Origin: Pseudactinotalea suaedae
GTDB lineage: Bacteria > Actinomycetota > Actinomycetes > Actinomycetales > Beutenbergiaceae
Direction: 5' to 3'
Length of the DNA: 64,000 nt
NCBI RefSeq assembly: GCF_009733815.1
Contig: NZ_WNXY01000004.1
Span: 62,001 to 126,000 of the forward strand
Below the pieces are notes generated by a model that worked only from the letters and a program-made list of their open reading frames with translations, was not told the origin of the DNA and did no database searches. Positions 35,212 through 42,741 of the stretch are shown piece after piece; the first letter of the stretch is position 1; each line of letters begins with the position of its first letter. Both the position numbers and the translations under genes were made by a program.

Positions 35212-36510
35212 TCAGGAGGCGTCGAAGTCCAGGAACTCGTCGGTGACGGCGACGACCGACCAGGTCCCGCCGTCGTCGGTGGTCAGCGACCAGGCGGGCA
35301 GCAACGTGGTCGCGCCGCCGGGAGTGGGGTAGGCGACGAGCGTCAGCTCGGCGCCGACGACGGTCCGGGTCTCGACCGGCCACGGCAGGGTGGCGCCGGG
35401 CTCGGGCACCGTGGTCGGGCCACCGGACGGCTCGGACGGCTCGGCCACGCTGCCGTCGGCGGCGCCGAACGGCACCATGCCGCTCGGCGCGGCGCCGAAC
35501 CGCGGATCGGCCAGGCGCTCGACCGCCACGACCGGCGACACCACGTCGTAGCTGCCGAGCGAGACCAGCGGCGCGAGCCACCCCCAGGCCGAGTACACGC
35601 CCTCCGCGGTGACCGTGATGGTCCAGGCCGGCGCTGCGGCGCCGTCGGAGTAGGCGGTGACGTCGATCGCGCCGACACCCTCCGCGCCGGCCTCCAGCCG
35701 GAGCACGTCGGTGTCGACCCCCAGCGTCGTCAGGAACTCACGGGCGGTGCTGACCGGGTCGGTCGGGGCGGCGGCCGGGTCGCAGCTGCCGAGCTCGTCA
35801 GGGCTGGATTCCGCGCTCGCGTCCACGGCGCACGCCCACGGGTCCAGCGTGGGATCGACGTAGCCCAGCGTGGCGGTGCCGTCGGCGTACAGCTCGACCG
35901 TGCGGCCACCGTCGTCGACGACCGCCCAGGAGCCGTCGCGGTCGGTCATCTCGCCCTCGACGCCGAGCGCCTGGGCGATCTCGACGGCGGTCTCGGCGCC
36001 GGTGAGGCCGGCGGGGTCGTAGGCGAACGCCTCGGCACTGCCCGGCTCGCTCGACAACCCGGACGCCACGAACATCACGCGCCCGCCGGCGAGCATGGTG
36101 AGCTCGCTCTGCGTCCCGGCGCCGCTGTCCTCGATCGCGCCGCCGTCCATGTCGGTCTGGCCGGCGCTGTCGCCGCCGGCGGCCTCCTCCGAGGCCATCA
36201 GCGGATCGGCGTCCTCAGCGCTGCCGTCGGCGCCACCGGCACGGTCGAGGCTGCCGACCCCCACGAGGTAGCCGCTGACACCGACGATCACCGAGGCGGC
36301 CGCGCCGGCGACCCACGCCATCCGGCGCGGCCGCCTGGGCCGCCGCGCGGCCAGCTCATCGGTGCCGACCGAGGCAGGCGCGGCAGCTGCGGGGGTCTCG
36401 TCGCTCAGGCGGGTGTCGACGGCGCGGCGCAGCGCGGCGAGGTCGGTGGGCCGACCCTGCGCGGGGTCGGCGGCGCGCAACCTGCGCAGGCTCTCGTCCT
36501 CGCTCACCAT
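35212..36510 (-). CDS. Single-span membrane protein, probable anti-sigma partner of the ECF factor
   Basis: A 432-residue protein with a cytosolic, charged N-terminus of about 63 residues (ESLRRLRAADPAQGRPTDLAA), one membrane segment (about 64-84) and a large acidic extracytoplasmic domain. I see no HxxxCxxC zinc motif, so it is not a classical ZAS anti-sigma factor. Position directly after an ECF sigma gene, the matching topology and a shared promoter-like motif suggest it controls that sigma factor. The outer domain has no motif I recognise. ATG at 36510 follows a GGAAGG ribosome site. Confidence 0.7.
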   Translation of the reverse strand: MVSEDESLRRLRAADPAQGRPTDLAALRRAVDTRLSDETPAAAAPASVGTDELAARRPRRPRRMAWVAGAAASVIVGVSGYLVGVGSLDRAGGADGSAEDADPLMASEEAAGGDSAGQTDMDGGAIEDSGAGTQSELTMLAGGRVMFVASGLSSEPGSAEAFAYDPAGLTGAETAVEIAQALGVEGEMTDRDGSWAVVDDGGRTVELYADGTATLGYVDPTLDPWACAVDASAESSPDELGSCDPAAAPTDPVSTAREFLTTLGVDTDVLRLEAGAEGVGAIDVTAYSDGAAAPAWTITVTAEGVYSAWGWLAPLVSLGSYDVVSPVVAVERLADPRFGAAPSGMVPFGAADGSVAEPSEPSGGPTTVPEPGATLPWPVETRTVVGAELTLVAYPTPGGATTLLPAWSLTTDDGGTWSVVAVTDEFLDFDAS

Positions 36511-36561
36511 CGTGTCCTTCCAGCAGCACAGGGGGCGCCGTCACGCCCGTTCCCTGGACCA

Positions 36562-36588
36562 TGTGTGGCGCTGCCGCCCGATGTTGCA
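36562..36588 (-). promoter_or_regulatory. ECF-type promoter-like motif before the anti-sigma-like gene
   Basis: TGCAAC-N15-CACACA on the minus strand, 51 nt before the start of the anti-sigma-like gene. It repeats the motif found before the sigma gene with the same 15-nt spacing, and the -35 match extends to nine identical bases (TCGTGCAAC). Confidence 0.5.
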
Positions 36589-36605
36589 CGACTGTGACCC
36601 ACGTC

Positions 36606-37130
36606 CTAGGCCTCCACCCGGTCGCGCCAGCCGTCGCGGAGCCGAGCACGTGCGCGGGACAGCGCCGCCGCGGCGCCGCCGCGACTGATCCCGAGCGCCC
36701 TCCCCAGGCCCTCGCCGTCGAGGCCCTCCCACACGTGCAGCAGCAGCACCTGCCGGTCCCGCGCGCTCAGGCCCGCCAGCACCCCGCGCAGCTCGTCGTC
36801 CTCGACGACGATGTCGGCCGGGTCTGCCGCGTAGGTGCCGTCGACGTCGTCGGGCAGCTCCTCGACCGGGACCGGGCGCCCCTTGCGCCGGTAGTTCGCG
36901 AGCACGAAACCCGCCGTGCGGTAGAGCCAGGCGAGCTCGTGCCCCTCGGGGACGTCCTCACGGCGGCGCCACGCCGTGGCCAGCACGTCGGCGGCGAGAT
37001 CCTCGGTGTCGTCGTGCGGTGCCCGCCGCAGGAAGTACCGGTGCACCGCCCGCGCGTGCTCGGTGAACAACGCGTCGAACCAGGCGCGGTCGCGCGGCAC
37101 GGCCCGCGGCGACGCGTCTTCCGATGGCAT
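36606..37130 (-). CDS. ECF-family RNA polymerase sigma factor
   Basis: A 174-residue sigma-70-family protein with region 2 (about 17-85: WFDALFTEHARAVHRYFLRR, then TEDLAADVLATAWRR and ELAWLYRTAGFVLANYRR) and region 4 (about 118-168: LSARDRQVLLLHVWEGLDGEGLGRALGISRG, in part), separated by a linker of about 35 residues, as in ECF factors. ATG at 37130 is chosen because GGAG lies 6 nt upstream; a GTG at 37154 is possible. The next gene encodes a membrane protein that is probably its regulator, and both carry the same upstream motif. Confidence 0.9.
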   Translation of the reverse strand: MPSEDASPRAVPRDRAWFDALFTEHARAVHRYFLRRAPHDDTEDLAADVLATAWRRREDVPEGHELAWLYRTAGFVLANYRRKGRPVPVEELPDDVDGTYAADPADIVVEDDELRGVLAGLSARDRQVLLLHVWEGLDGEGLGRALGISRGGAAAALSRARARLRDGWRDRVEA

Positions 37131-37188
37131 CGGTGCTCCGTTCGCGGGCTGCACGGGATGAGGGCGCGGCGGCAGCCCTTGCCCCCGT

Positions 37189-37215
37189 TGTGTCGCCGTC
37201 GCTCAGATCGTTGCA
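37189..37215 (-). promoter_or_regulatory. ECF-type promoter-like motif before the sigma gene
   Basis: TGCAAC-N15-GACACA on the minus strand, 58 nt before the sigma ATG. Autoregulation through a self-recognised promoter is the rule for ECF factors. Inference from the repeated motif. Confidence 0.5.
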
Positions 37216-37243
37216 CGAGATGCCCCGAGAACGCGGCTGCCAT

Positions 37244-37281
37244 GACGAACGGCCCACCGGTGCACCGGTGGGCCGTTCGTC
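37244..37281. terminator. Strong hairpin after csbD
   Basis: GACGAACGGCCCACCGG pairs perfectly with the mirrored arm ending at 37281 over a TGCA loop (17 bp). It follows the csbD stop by about 11 nt on the minus strand. No T-tract. Confidence 0.8.
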
Positions 37282-37292
37282 GGGACCTCCGG

Positions 37293-37547
37293 CTACTTCT
37301 TGTCGGTGGTGTCGTCCCAGGCTTCCTTGGCGTTGGCCGAGGCGCTGCTGCCCGCCTTCTTGAGGTTCTGCCCAGCGCTGTTGACGCCGTCCTTGACGTC
37401 CTCACCGGCCTGGCGAACGTTCGCGCCGGCCTGCTGGGTCTGTCCCTCCCGCTCGAGGTCGGCGTTGTCGGTGACGTCGCCCACCTTCTCCTTGGCCTTG
37501 CCCGCCGCCTCGTCCGCCGCGTTGCTGATCTTGTCTCCCAGACCCAT
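37293..37547 (-). CDS. CsbD-family stress protein
   Basis: An 84-residue, highly charged, Ala/Gly/Lys-rich protein starting MGLGDKISNAADEAAGKAKEKVGD, in part the CsbD signature. CsbD-like proteins are induced by general stress in many bacteria; their mechanism is unknown. No cysteine, no membrane segment; probably a flexible helical protein. ATG at 37547 has a near-perfect GGAGGAGGG ribosome site 6 nt upstream, so translation should be strong. It lies between tRNA-Thr and the ECF sigma gene and has its own strong terminator. Confidence 0.85.
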   Translation of the reverse strand: MGLGDKISNAADEAAGKAKEKVGDVTDNADLEREGQTQQAGANVRQAGEDVKDGVNSAGQNLKKAGSSASANAKEAWDDTTDKK

Positions 37548-37655
37548 GCGGTCCCTCCTCCGATCGGAGCATGCGCTCATCGCATGCGGCAGCTTCGACA
37601 GTAGCCCGACGGCGGTGACGGCGCCCGGGAACAAGCCTCGTCCGGGAACGCCGAA

Positions 37656-37685
37656 GGCCCGCACCCACCGAGGTGGGTCCGGGCC
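37656..37685 (-). terminator. Hairpin downstream of tRNA-Thr
   Basis: GGCCCG-C-ACCCA pairs with TGGGT-C-CGGGCC over CCGAGG, with one C-C mismatch. It begins 6 nt after the 3' end of the tRNA on the minus strand. Confidence 0.6.
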
Positions 37686-37691
37686 ATCGTG

Positions 37692-37767
37692 TGGAGCCGC
37701 CTAAGGGAATCGAACCCTTGACCTATTCATTACGAGTGAATCGCTCTGCCGACTGAGCTAAGGCGGC
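37692..37767 (-). tRNA. tRNA-Thr (anticodon CGT)
   Basis: A 76-nt cloverleaf including an encoded CCA. Acceptor arm GCCGCCT/AGGCGGC, D-arm AGCTCAGTCGGCAGAGC, anticodon stem ATTCA/TGAAT with loop CTCGTAA (anticodon CGT, reading ACG), and T-arm AAGGG-TTCGATT-CCCTT. All stems pair. A hairpin follows the 3' end. Confidence 0.97.
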
Positions 37768-37825
37768 GCTGCCGGGGTGGACCCGGCGACCGCCTACTGT
37801 ACCCGGGCGGCGCGGGAGGGTCGAA

Positions 37826-39340
37826 TCAGCAGCTCAGACCATCCTCGGGGACGGTCCCCTCGACGAGGAACGCGTCGACGGCCTCGTCGATGCAGGAGCC
37901 GGCGCCGTAGGCCGTGTGACCGTCGCCGTCGTGGCTGAGGAACACGCCGCTCTCGAGCTGGCCGGCCATCGACTCGGCCCAGGCGTGCGGGGTGGCCGGG
38001 TCGCGGGTGGTGCCGATCACGAGGATCGGTGCCGCTCCGGCGGCGGTGATCGGCTCCCGCACGGCCGTGGACTGGAACGGCAGCGTCGCGCAGCCGACCT
38101 CCCCGTAGCCGAAGTACGGACCGAACACCTCGTTCTCCGCGGCGAGCGCCTCGGCGTTCGCCGTGATCTCAGCACGGTCGAGCGTGACCGGGTAGTCGAG
38201 GCAGTCGATGAGCTGGAAGGCGCCCTCGTCCTCGGGGTAGTTGCCGTCGTCGTCGAGGTCGGCGGCGATGTCGGCCATCTGCAGCAGCTGGGTGCCGTCG
38301 TCCTCCATCGCGAGGGTGATCGCCTCGGTCAGGGTGGGCCACCAGCCGGGGCTGTACATCGACATGATGATCGCGCTGATCAGCTCGCCGTCGGTGACCG
38401 GCCGGTCCGGGTCGCCGCTGTCGATCGGGTTGGCAGCGAACTCCTCGAGCAGCTGCACCGTGCGCTCCCACGCCTCGTCGACCGTGCCCGTGAACGGGCA
38501 CGCCGCCCCCTCCAGGCAGTCGGCGAGGTAGGACCGGTAGGCGACCTCGAACCCCTCGTTCTGGCCCGCGGTCAGCTCGGCGTAGCTGAGCGCCGGGTCC
38601 ACGGCGCCGTCGAGCACCAGCCTGCCCACCCGCGAGGGAAAGAGCTCGGCGTAGTGGGCACCGAGGAAGGTGCCGTAGGAGAACCCGAAGTAGGTGAGCG
38701 TCTCCTCCCCGAGGGCGCCGCGCAGGATGTCGAGGTCCTTCGCCGCGCTGATGGTGTCGAGGAACTCCATCAGCGGCCCGGTGTTCTCCAGGCAGGCCTC
38801 GCCGTAGGCGGTGGCGTCGGCCACGTACTCGTCCCAGCCGGCGTCGGTCTCGAGGTCGTAGAGCTTGGCGTACCACTCGTCGAGCTGCTCGGTGGTGTAG
38901 CAGCGCACCCCGTGGGACTCGCCCACGCCGCGGGGGTCGAACCCGACGATGTCGTAGCTCTCGCGCAGCTCGCGGGAGAAGTAGGAGGTGGTCGACTCGA
39001 CCATCTCCACGCCCGAGCCGCCCGGTCCGCCCGGGTTGATGAACATCGTGCCGACGGCGTCGCCGTCACCGGTGTGGTTGAACCGCTTGACGGCGATCTC
39101 GATGGTCTCGCCGGTCGGGTCCGCGTAGTTCATCGGGACCACCACGCTCGCGCAGTCGAAGCCGCCGCCGCACTCGGTCCACTCCACCTCTTGGGCGTAG
39201 AACTCCTCGAGCTCGGCAGGCGTGCTGCCGTCCAGGCTCACGCTTCCCGGCTGGATCATGGGCGCGGGCGCAGCGCACCCGACCACCAGTGCCGCCGCGA
39301 CCGCGAGCACGGCTAGGCCGGCCCCTCTCCTCACACCCAC
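37826..39340 (-). CDS. Secreted lipoprotein alpha/beta hydrolase with TAP-like C-terminus
   Basis: A 504-residue exported peptidase or esterase like Streptomyces tripeptidyl aminopeptidases. The signal sequence ends in lipobox VVGC (lipidated Cys22). The hydrolase core shows INPGGPGGSG (oxyanion loop), FDPRGVGES, nucleophile Ser221 in GFSYGT, and the C-terminal TAP-like domain with PILVIGTTRDPATPH and the catalytic histidine in DGDGHTAYG. Disulfide-type cysteines are present. GTG at 39340 is 6 nt from a TAGACT -10 box, so the transcript is probably leaderless. It follows holB, a common order in Actinomycetota. Confidence 0.92.
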   Translation of the reverse strand: MGVRRGAGLAVLAVAAALVVGCAAPAPMIQPGSVSLDGSTPAELEEFYAQEVEWTECGGGFDCASVVVPMNYADPTGETIEIAVKRFNHTGDGDAVGTMFINPGGPGGSGVEMVESTTSYFSRELRESYDIVGFDPRGVGESHGVRCYTTEQLDEWYAKLYDLETDAGWDEYVADATAYGEACLENTGPLMEFLDTISAAKDLDILRGALGEETLTYFGFSYGTFLGAHYAELFPSRVGRLVLDGAVDPALSYAELTAGQNEGFEVAYRSYLADCLEGAACPFTGTVDEAWERTVQLLEEFAANPIDSGDPDRPVTDGELISAIIMSMYSPGWWPTLTEAITLAMEDDGTQLLQMADIAADLDDDGNYPEDEGAFQLIDCLDYPVTLDRAEITANAEALAAENEVFGPYFGYGEVGCATLPFQSTAVREPITAAGAAPILVIGTTRDPATPHAWAESMAGQLESGVFLSHDGDGHTAYGAGSCIDEAVDAFLVEGTVPEDGLSC

Positions 39341-39346
39341 CCGGTC

Positions 39347-39352
39347 AGTCTA
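39347..39352 (-). promoter_or_regulatory. -10 box (TAGACT) of the TAP-like hydrolase transcript
   Basis: TAGACT, then 6 nt, then GTG 39340 on the minus strand; no ribosome site. Leaderless arrangement. Confidence 0.5.
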
Positions 39353-39405
39353 GGGAGATGGGAGCGTGGTTCCCGACGGCGTAGCCCGGGCAGGTCTGTC
39401 CGTGA

Positions 39406-40551
39406 TCAGCCCTGGGGGCGGAGGGCGATGAACAGCGACTCGATCGCGAGCAGCGGGGCGACGGTGCCGTACTCGTCGAAACGCGCACGCGTGCGGCCGA
39501 TCGCCTGCATGCGCCGCAGCGACTGCTCGGGGGTGGAGTCGGCGGCCATCTCGCGGATCCGCTCCTCGACGGCGGTGTTGATGAGGCTGACGTCGCTGCC
39601 GACCTGCACCACGAGCACGTCCCGGTAGTAGGACAGCAGGTCCACGAGCGCACGGTCGATCGTGTCGAGCAGGGCGCGGCGGGCCCGGCGCTTCTGGTCG
39701 TCCTCGAGCTGCCGCAGCTGCGACCGCAGCGAGGGCGGCAGCTTCTCGCCCTCGGTGACCCCCAGGTTGCGCATCAGCTCGACGCGCTCCTCGGCGTCAC
39801 GCTCGGCGGTGGCGACCTTGCTCTGCTCGGTCGCCTCCTCCACGAGCTCGCCGGCGGCCAGCACGGCATCGCCGACCCCGCGGATCCGGGACGGGATCGC
39901 CAGCACGCGCTGCCGGTAGGCCCGTGCGCCCGGGTTGCGGGCCAGCCTGCCTGCGACGCCGATGTGGCTCTGCGCGGCGCGTGCGCACTCGAGCGCGAGG
40001 GCCGGCTCGACGCCGTCGCGCCGGACCAGCAGGTCCGCGACGGCCTGCGGCTCGGGGACCCGCAGGTTGATCTGCCGGCACCGGGACCGGATCGTCGGCA
40101 GCATGTCCATCGGGCTCGGGGCGCACAGCAACCACACGGTCCGCGGTGGCGGCTCCTCGATCGCCTTGAGCAGCACGTTAGAGGTGCGTTCGGCGATGCG
40201 GTCCGCGTCCTCGATGATGATGACCCGCCAGCGACCCTGCCCCGGCGTGCGGTAGGCGGTCTGGACCAGGGTGCGCGCCTCGTCGATCGTGATGATCAGG
40301 CGCTCGGTGACGTGAACGGTGACGTCGGAGTGGGTGCCGTTGAACGCGGTGCGCGCCTCGTGCGAGGTGCCCTCCGGGTCGTCGGGCGCCTGCAGCGCAG
40401 CGGCGAACGCGCGTGCGGCGACCGAGCGGCCCGAACCGGGTGGACCGGTGATCAGCCACGCGTGGGTCATGCTCTCCGGGCGCGCGGCCGCGGCGGCCAG
40501 CGTGGCCACCACCTCGTCCTGACCGACGACGGCGTCCCACAGCGACGTCAT
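39406..40551 (-). CDS. holB: DNA polymerase III subunit delta'
   Basis: Clamp-loader subunit. The 381-residue protein has the AAA+ fold with a degenerate Walker A (GPPGSGRS, Arg instead of Lys at residue 42), as usual for the non-ATPase delta', then VIIIEDADRI, SNVLLKAIEEPPP and the SRC motif (IRSRCRQINL). The zinc-module stretch at about 54-75 (PDDPEGTSHEARTAFNGTHSDV) has none of the cysteines normally found there. ATG at 40551 overlaps the tmk stop (ATGA). The tmk-holB pair is a standard actinobacterial operon. Confidence 0.94.
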   Translation of the reverse strand: MTSLWDAVVGQDEVVATLAAAAARPESMTHAWLITGPPGSGRSVAARAFAAALQAPDDPEGTSHEARTAFNGTHSDVTVHVTERLIITIDEARTLVQTAYRTPGQGRWRVIIIEDADRIAERTSNVLLKAIEEPPPRTVWLLCAPSPMDMLPTIRSRCRQINLRVPEPQAVADLLVRRDGVEPALALECARAAQSHIGVAGRLARNPGARAYRQRVLAIPSRIRGVGDAVLAAGELVEEATEQSKVATAERDAEERVELMRNLGVTEGEKLPPSLRSQLRQLEDDQKRRARRALLDTIDRALVDLLSYYRDVLVVQVGSDVSLINTAVEERIREMAADSTPEQSLRRMQAIGRTRARFDEYGTVAPLLAIESLFIALRPQG

Positions 40552-41165
40552 CCGGTCCTCACCAGCAGCCGCTCGACATGGGATCGGACCTGCAGCGCGA
40601 TCTCCTCGACCGGGGCTGCGGCGTCGAGGACCACGATCCGGTCCGGGTGCGCGGCGGCGCGCTCGAGAAAGGCTGCCCGGGTGCGGGCGTGGAACTGCGA
40701 CCCTGCTCGCTCGAGCCGGTCGGGGGCACCGGTGAGGCGCGCCGGGAGCTGGGCGGGATCGAGGTCGAGCAGCACCGTCAGCTCGGGGAGCAGACCATCG
40801 ACGGCCCACAGGTTGAGCTCCTCGACGCGCTCCGCCGTCAGGCCCCTGCCGCCGCCCTGGTAGGCGACCGAGGAGTCGAGGTAGCGGTCGGTGAGCACCA
40901 CGGCGCCGCGCGCCAGCGCGGGCCGGACGAGGGTGGCGACGTGGTGGGCCCGGTCGGTGGCGTACAGCAGCGCCTCGGTGCGTTCGTCGAGGTCCTCCCC
41001 GTGCAGCACGAGCGTGCGGAGCTGGTCACCGAGCGCGGTCCCGCCGGGCTCCCGGGTGGTGACGACCTCGCGGCCCTGCTCACGGAACCACTGCGCGAGG
41101 CGGGCGAGCTGGGTGGACTTGCCGGCGCCGTCGCCACCTTCGAAGGAGATGAACAACCCGGCCAC
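40548..41165 (-). CDS. tmk: Thymidylate kinase
   Basis: Phosphorylates dTMP to dTDP. The 205-residue protein has the P-loop FEGGDGAGKST (8-18), the DR(Y/H)-type motif LTDRYLDSSVAYQG and the TREPGGT substrate motif. The LID region (RLTGAPDRLERAGSQFHARTRAAF, in part) is arginine-bearing. GTG at 41165 lies 6 nt after a TAGTGT -10 box and has no ribosome site, so a leaderless tmk-holB message is likely. In relatives topA usually precedes tmk; here a 6-kb plus-strand block separates them. Confidence 0.96.
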   Translation of the reverse strand: MAGLFISFEGGDGAGKSTQLARLAQWFREQGREVVTTREPGGTALGDQLRTLVLHGEDLDERTEALLYATDRAHHVATLVRPALARGAVVLTDRYLDSSVAYQGGGRGLTAERVEELNLWAVDGLLPELTVLLDLDPAQLPARLTGAPDRLERAGSQFHARTRAAFLERAAAHPDRIVVLDAAAPVEEIALQVRSHVERLLVRTG

Positions 41166-41171
41166 GCGCCC

Positions 41172-41177
41172 ACACTA
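41172..41177 (-). promoter_or_regulatory. -10 box (TAGTGT) of the leaderless tmk-holB transcript
   Basis: TAGTGT, then 6 nt, then GTG 41165 on the minus strand. Confidence 0.5.
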
Positions 41178-41258
41178 GCCGCCAGGTCGGACACCGGCCC
41201 CGGGTGCTCGCTAGGGTGGCGGCGCCGGCCATGTCGACCGGCTCGAGGAGGAGCTCGC

Positions 41259-42260
41259 ATGACCCCTGACCTGGGACCCGACCCCGCCGACGCACCGCCG
41301 CTGCGCTGGGGCATCCTCGCCGCAGGCGGCATCGCGCGGAAGTTCGCCGCCGATGTGCCCGCGCACACCGCATCGAGCGTCGTGGCCGTCGGGTCACGCT
41401 CCGCCGAGCGGGCGGAGGCGTTCGCCGAGGCGAACGGTGTCGGGCGGGCGCACGGGAGCTATGAGGAGCTCGTCGCGGACCCGGAGGTCGAGGCGGTCTA
41501 CGTGGCCTCGCCGCACTCCGAGCATCGCGACCACGCGCTGCTCGCGATCGAGGCCGGCAAGCACGTGCTGGTCGAGAAGTCCTTCACGCGCAACGCTGCC
41601 GAGGCGCGCGAGGTGCTGGACGCTGCCCGCGAGCGCGGCGTGTTCGCGATGGAGGCGATGTGGAGCCGGTTCCTGCCGCACATGGCGGCGCTGCGCGACG
41701 TGATCGGCTCCGGCGCGATCGGTGACGTGGTGACCCTGGTCGCCAGCCACGGGCAGGCGATCGCGCACGTGCCGCGGATGGCGCAGCCCGAGCTCGCCGG
41801 TGGTGCGCTGCTCGACCTCGGCATCTACCCGGTCGCGTTCGCCTTCGACATCCTGGGTGAGCCCCGCTCGGTGCACGCCACCGGCCAGCTCACCGAGGCC
41901 GGCGTGGACGCCACGCTCGCCATCACCTTCGGCTACGAGGCTGCCGTGGCGCAGCTGTCCACCACCATGCTCGCCCGCACCCACAACGTCGCCGAGATCG
42001 CCGGCACCGCCGGCCGGATCACGGCCGAGGCCACGTTCTTCGCGCCGGGGGCGTTCACGGTGCACCCGCACGAGGGTGAGCCGTGGCGCGTGGCTCCCGA
42101 GGTCGTGGGCGGCTTCCAGTACCAGGCGGCCGAGGTCGCCCGGCGGGTGCACGCCGGCGAGCTCGAGTCCCCGCTGCGGTCCTGGGCCGAGATCATCGGG
42201 ACGCAGACGGCGATGGACTCGATCCGCCGTCAGGTCGGGGTGGTCTTTCCCGGCGAGTAG
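41259..42260 (+). CDS. Gfo/Idh/MocA-family oxidoreductase
   Basis: NAD(P)-dependent dehydrogenase of unknown sugar substrate; 333 residues. Rossmann motif ILAAGGIARKFAADV, VAVGSRSAERAEAF, the YVASPHSEHRDHAL loop, VEKSFT in place of the usual EKP, and the substrate domain with GGALLDLGIYPVAFAFD. It is paralogous to the oxidoreductase at 29405. ATG at 41259 has GGAGGAG 6 nt upstream. It lies on the plus strand ahead of the polysaccharide genes but is followed by a hairpin and a 450-bp gap, so it is probably a separate unit. Confidence 0.9.
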   Translation: MTPDLGPDPADAPPLRWGILAAGGIARKFAADVPAHTASSVVAVGSRSAERAEAFAEANGVGRAHGSYEELVADPEVEAVYVASPHSEHRDHALLAIEAGKHVLVEKSFTRNAAEAREVLDAARERGVFAMEAMWSRFLPHMAALRDVIGSGAIGDVVTLVASHGQAIAHVPRMAQPELAGGALLDLGIYPVAFAFDILGEPRSVHATGQLTEAGVDATLAITFGYEAAVAQLSTTMLARTHNVAEIAGTAGRITAEATFFAPGAFTVHPHEGEPWRVAPEVVGGFQYQAAEVARRVHAGELESPLRSWAEIIGTQTAMDSIRRQVGVVFPGE

Positions 42261-42290
42261 CAGCGGCGCGCCGCCCCCGGGCCGGCTGCT
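42259..42290 (+). terminator. Hairpin after the oxidoreductase gene
   Basis: AGCAGC-GGC (42259-42267) pairs with GCC-G-GCTGCT (42281-42290), with one bulge. It starts within the stop codon and should separate this gene from the polysaccharide cassette. Confidence 0.5.
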
Positions 42291-42741
42291 GCTCCGCCCG
42301 GCCGCGCGGACTCGCGACGCCCGGCCGGAGGACCACATCGTGGACACCCACGTTTCTCGCCCGTAAAAGTTGACGCTGGCAGCAAATCTCGCCGGCGTGC
42401 CCCGCCGCCATCCGTGCGGCCCCCTGCGCTGCGGCGGCTCGCCGAGCCCTGCGCCCGCCGGCACCGAGCGCCTGGCCGCGCCAGCAGGGCGCTGACCTGG
42501 GGCAACGGCCGCGTTCGAGGCAACGTCGTGGCGCCGGCAGCCGGGAGTGCCGCGGCTGTCGCACGGCCGGCATCACGCCCTCCGTCCGCGCCACGACGGC
42601 GCGTTTCACAGAGGTTTCGCGGCGCCGCCACGGGCCTCGGGGCATTGCCATCGCCGTCGGCGGCTCCCAATACTCGGGACGAGCAGTCCCCCTGGTTCCC
42701 AGCGTCGCGAATCGTCGTCACGTATGCGAACCGAGGTGCCG
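42291..42741. other. 451-bp gap upstream of the polysaccharide cassette
   Basis: No gene is supported here. A short AT-rich spot (GTAAAAGTTGAC, 42363-42374) is the only promoter-like sequence I see, which would leave a leader of more than 350 nt before the GT2 start. No riboswitch consensus was recognised. The region may hold a regulatory leader. Confidence 0.4.
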
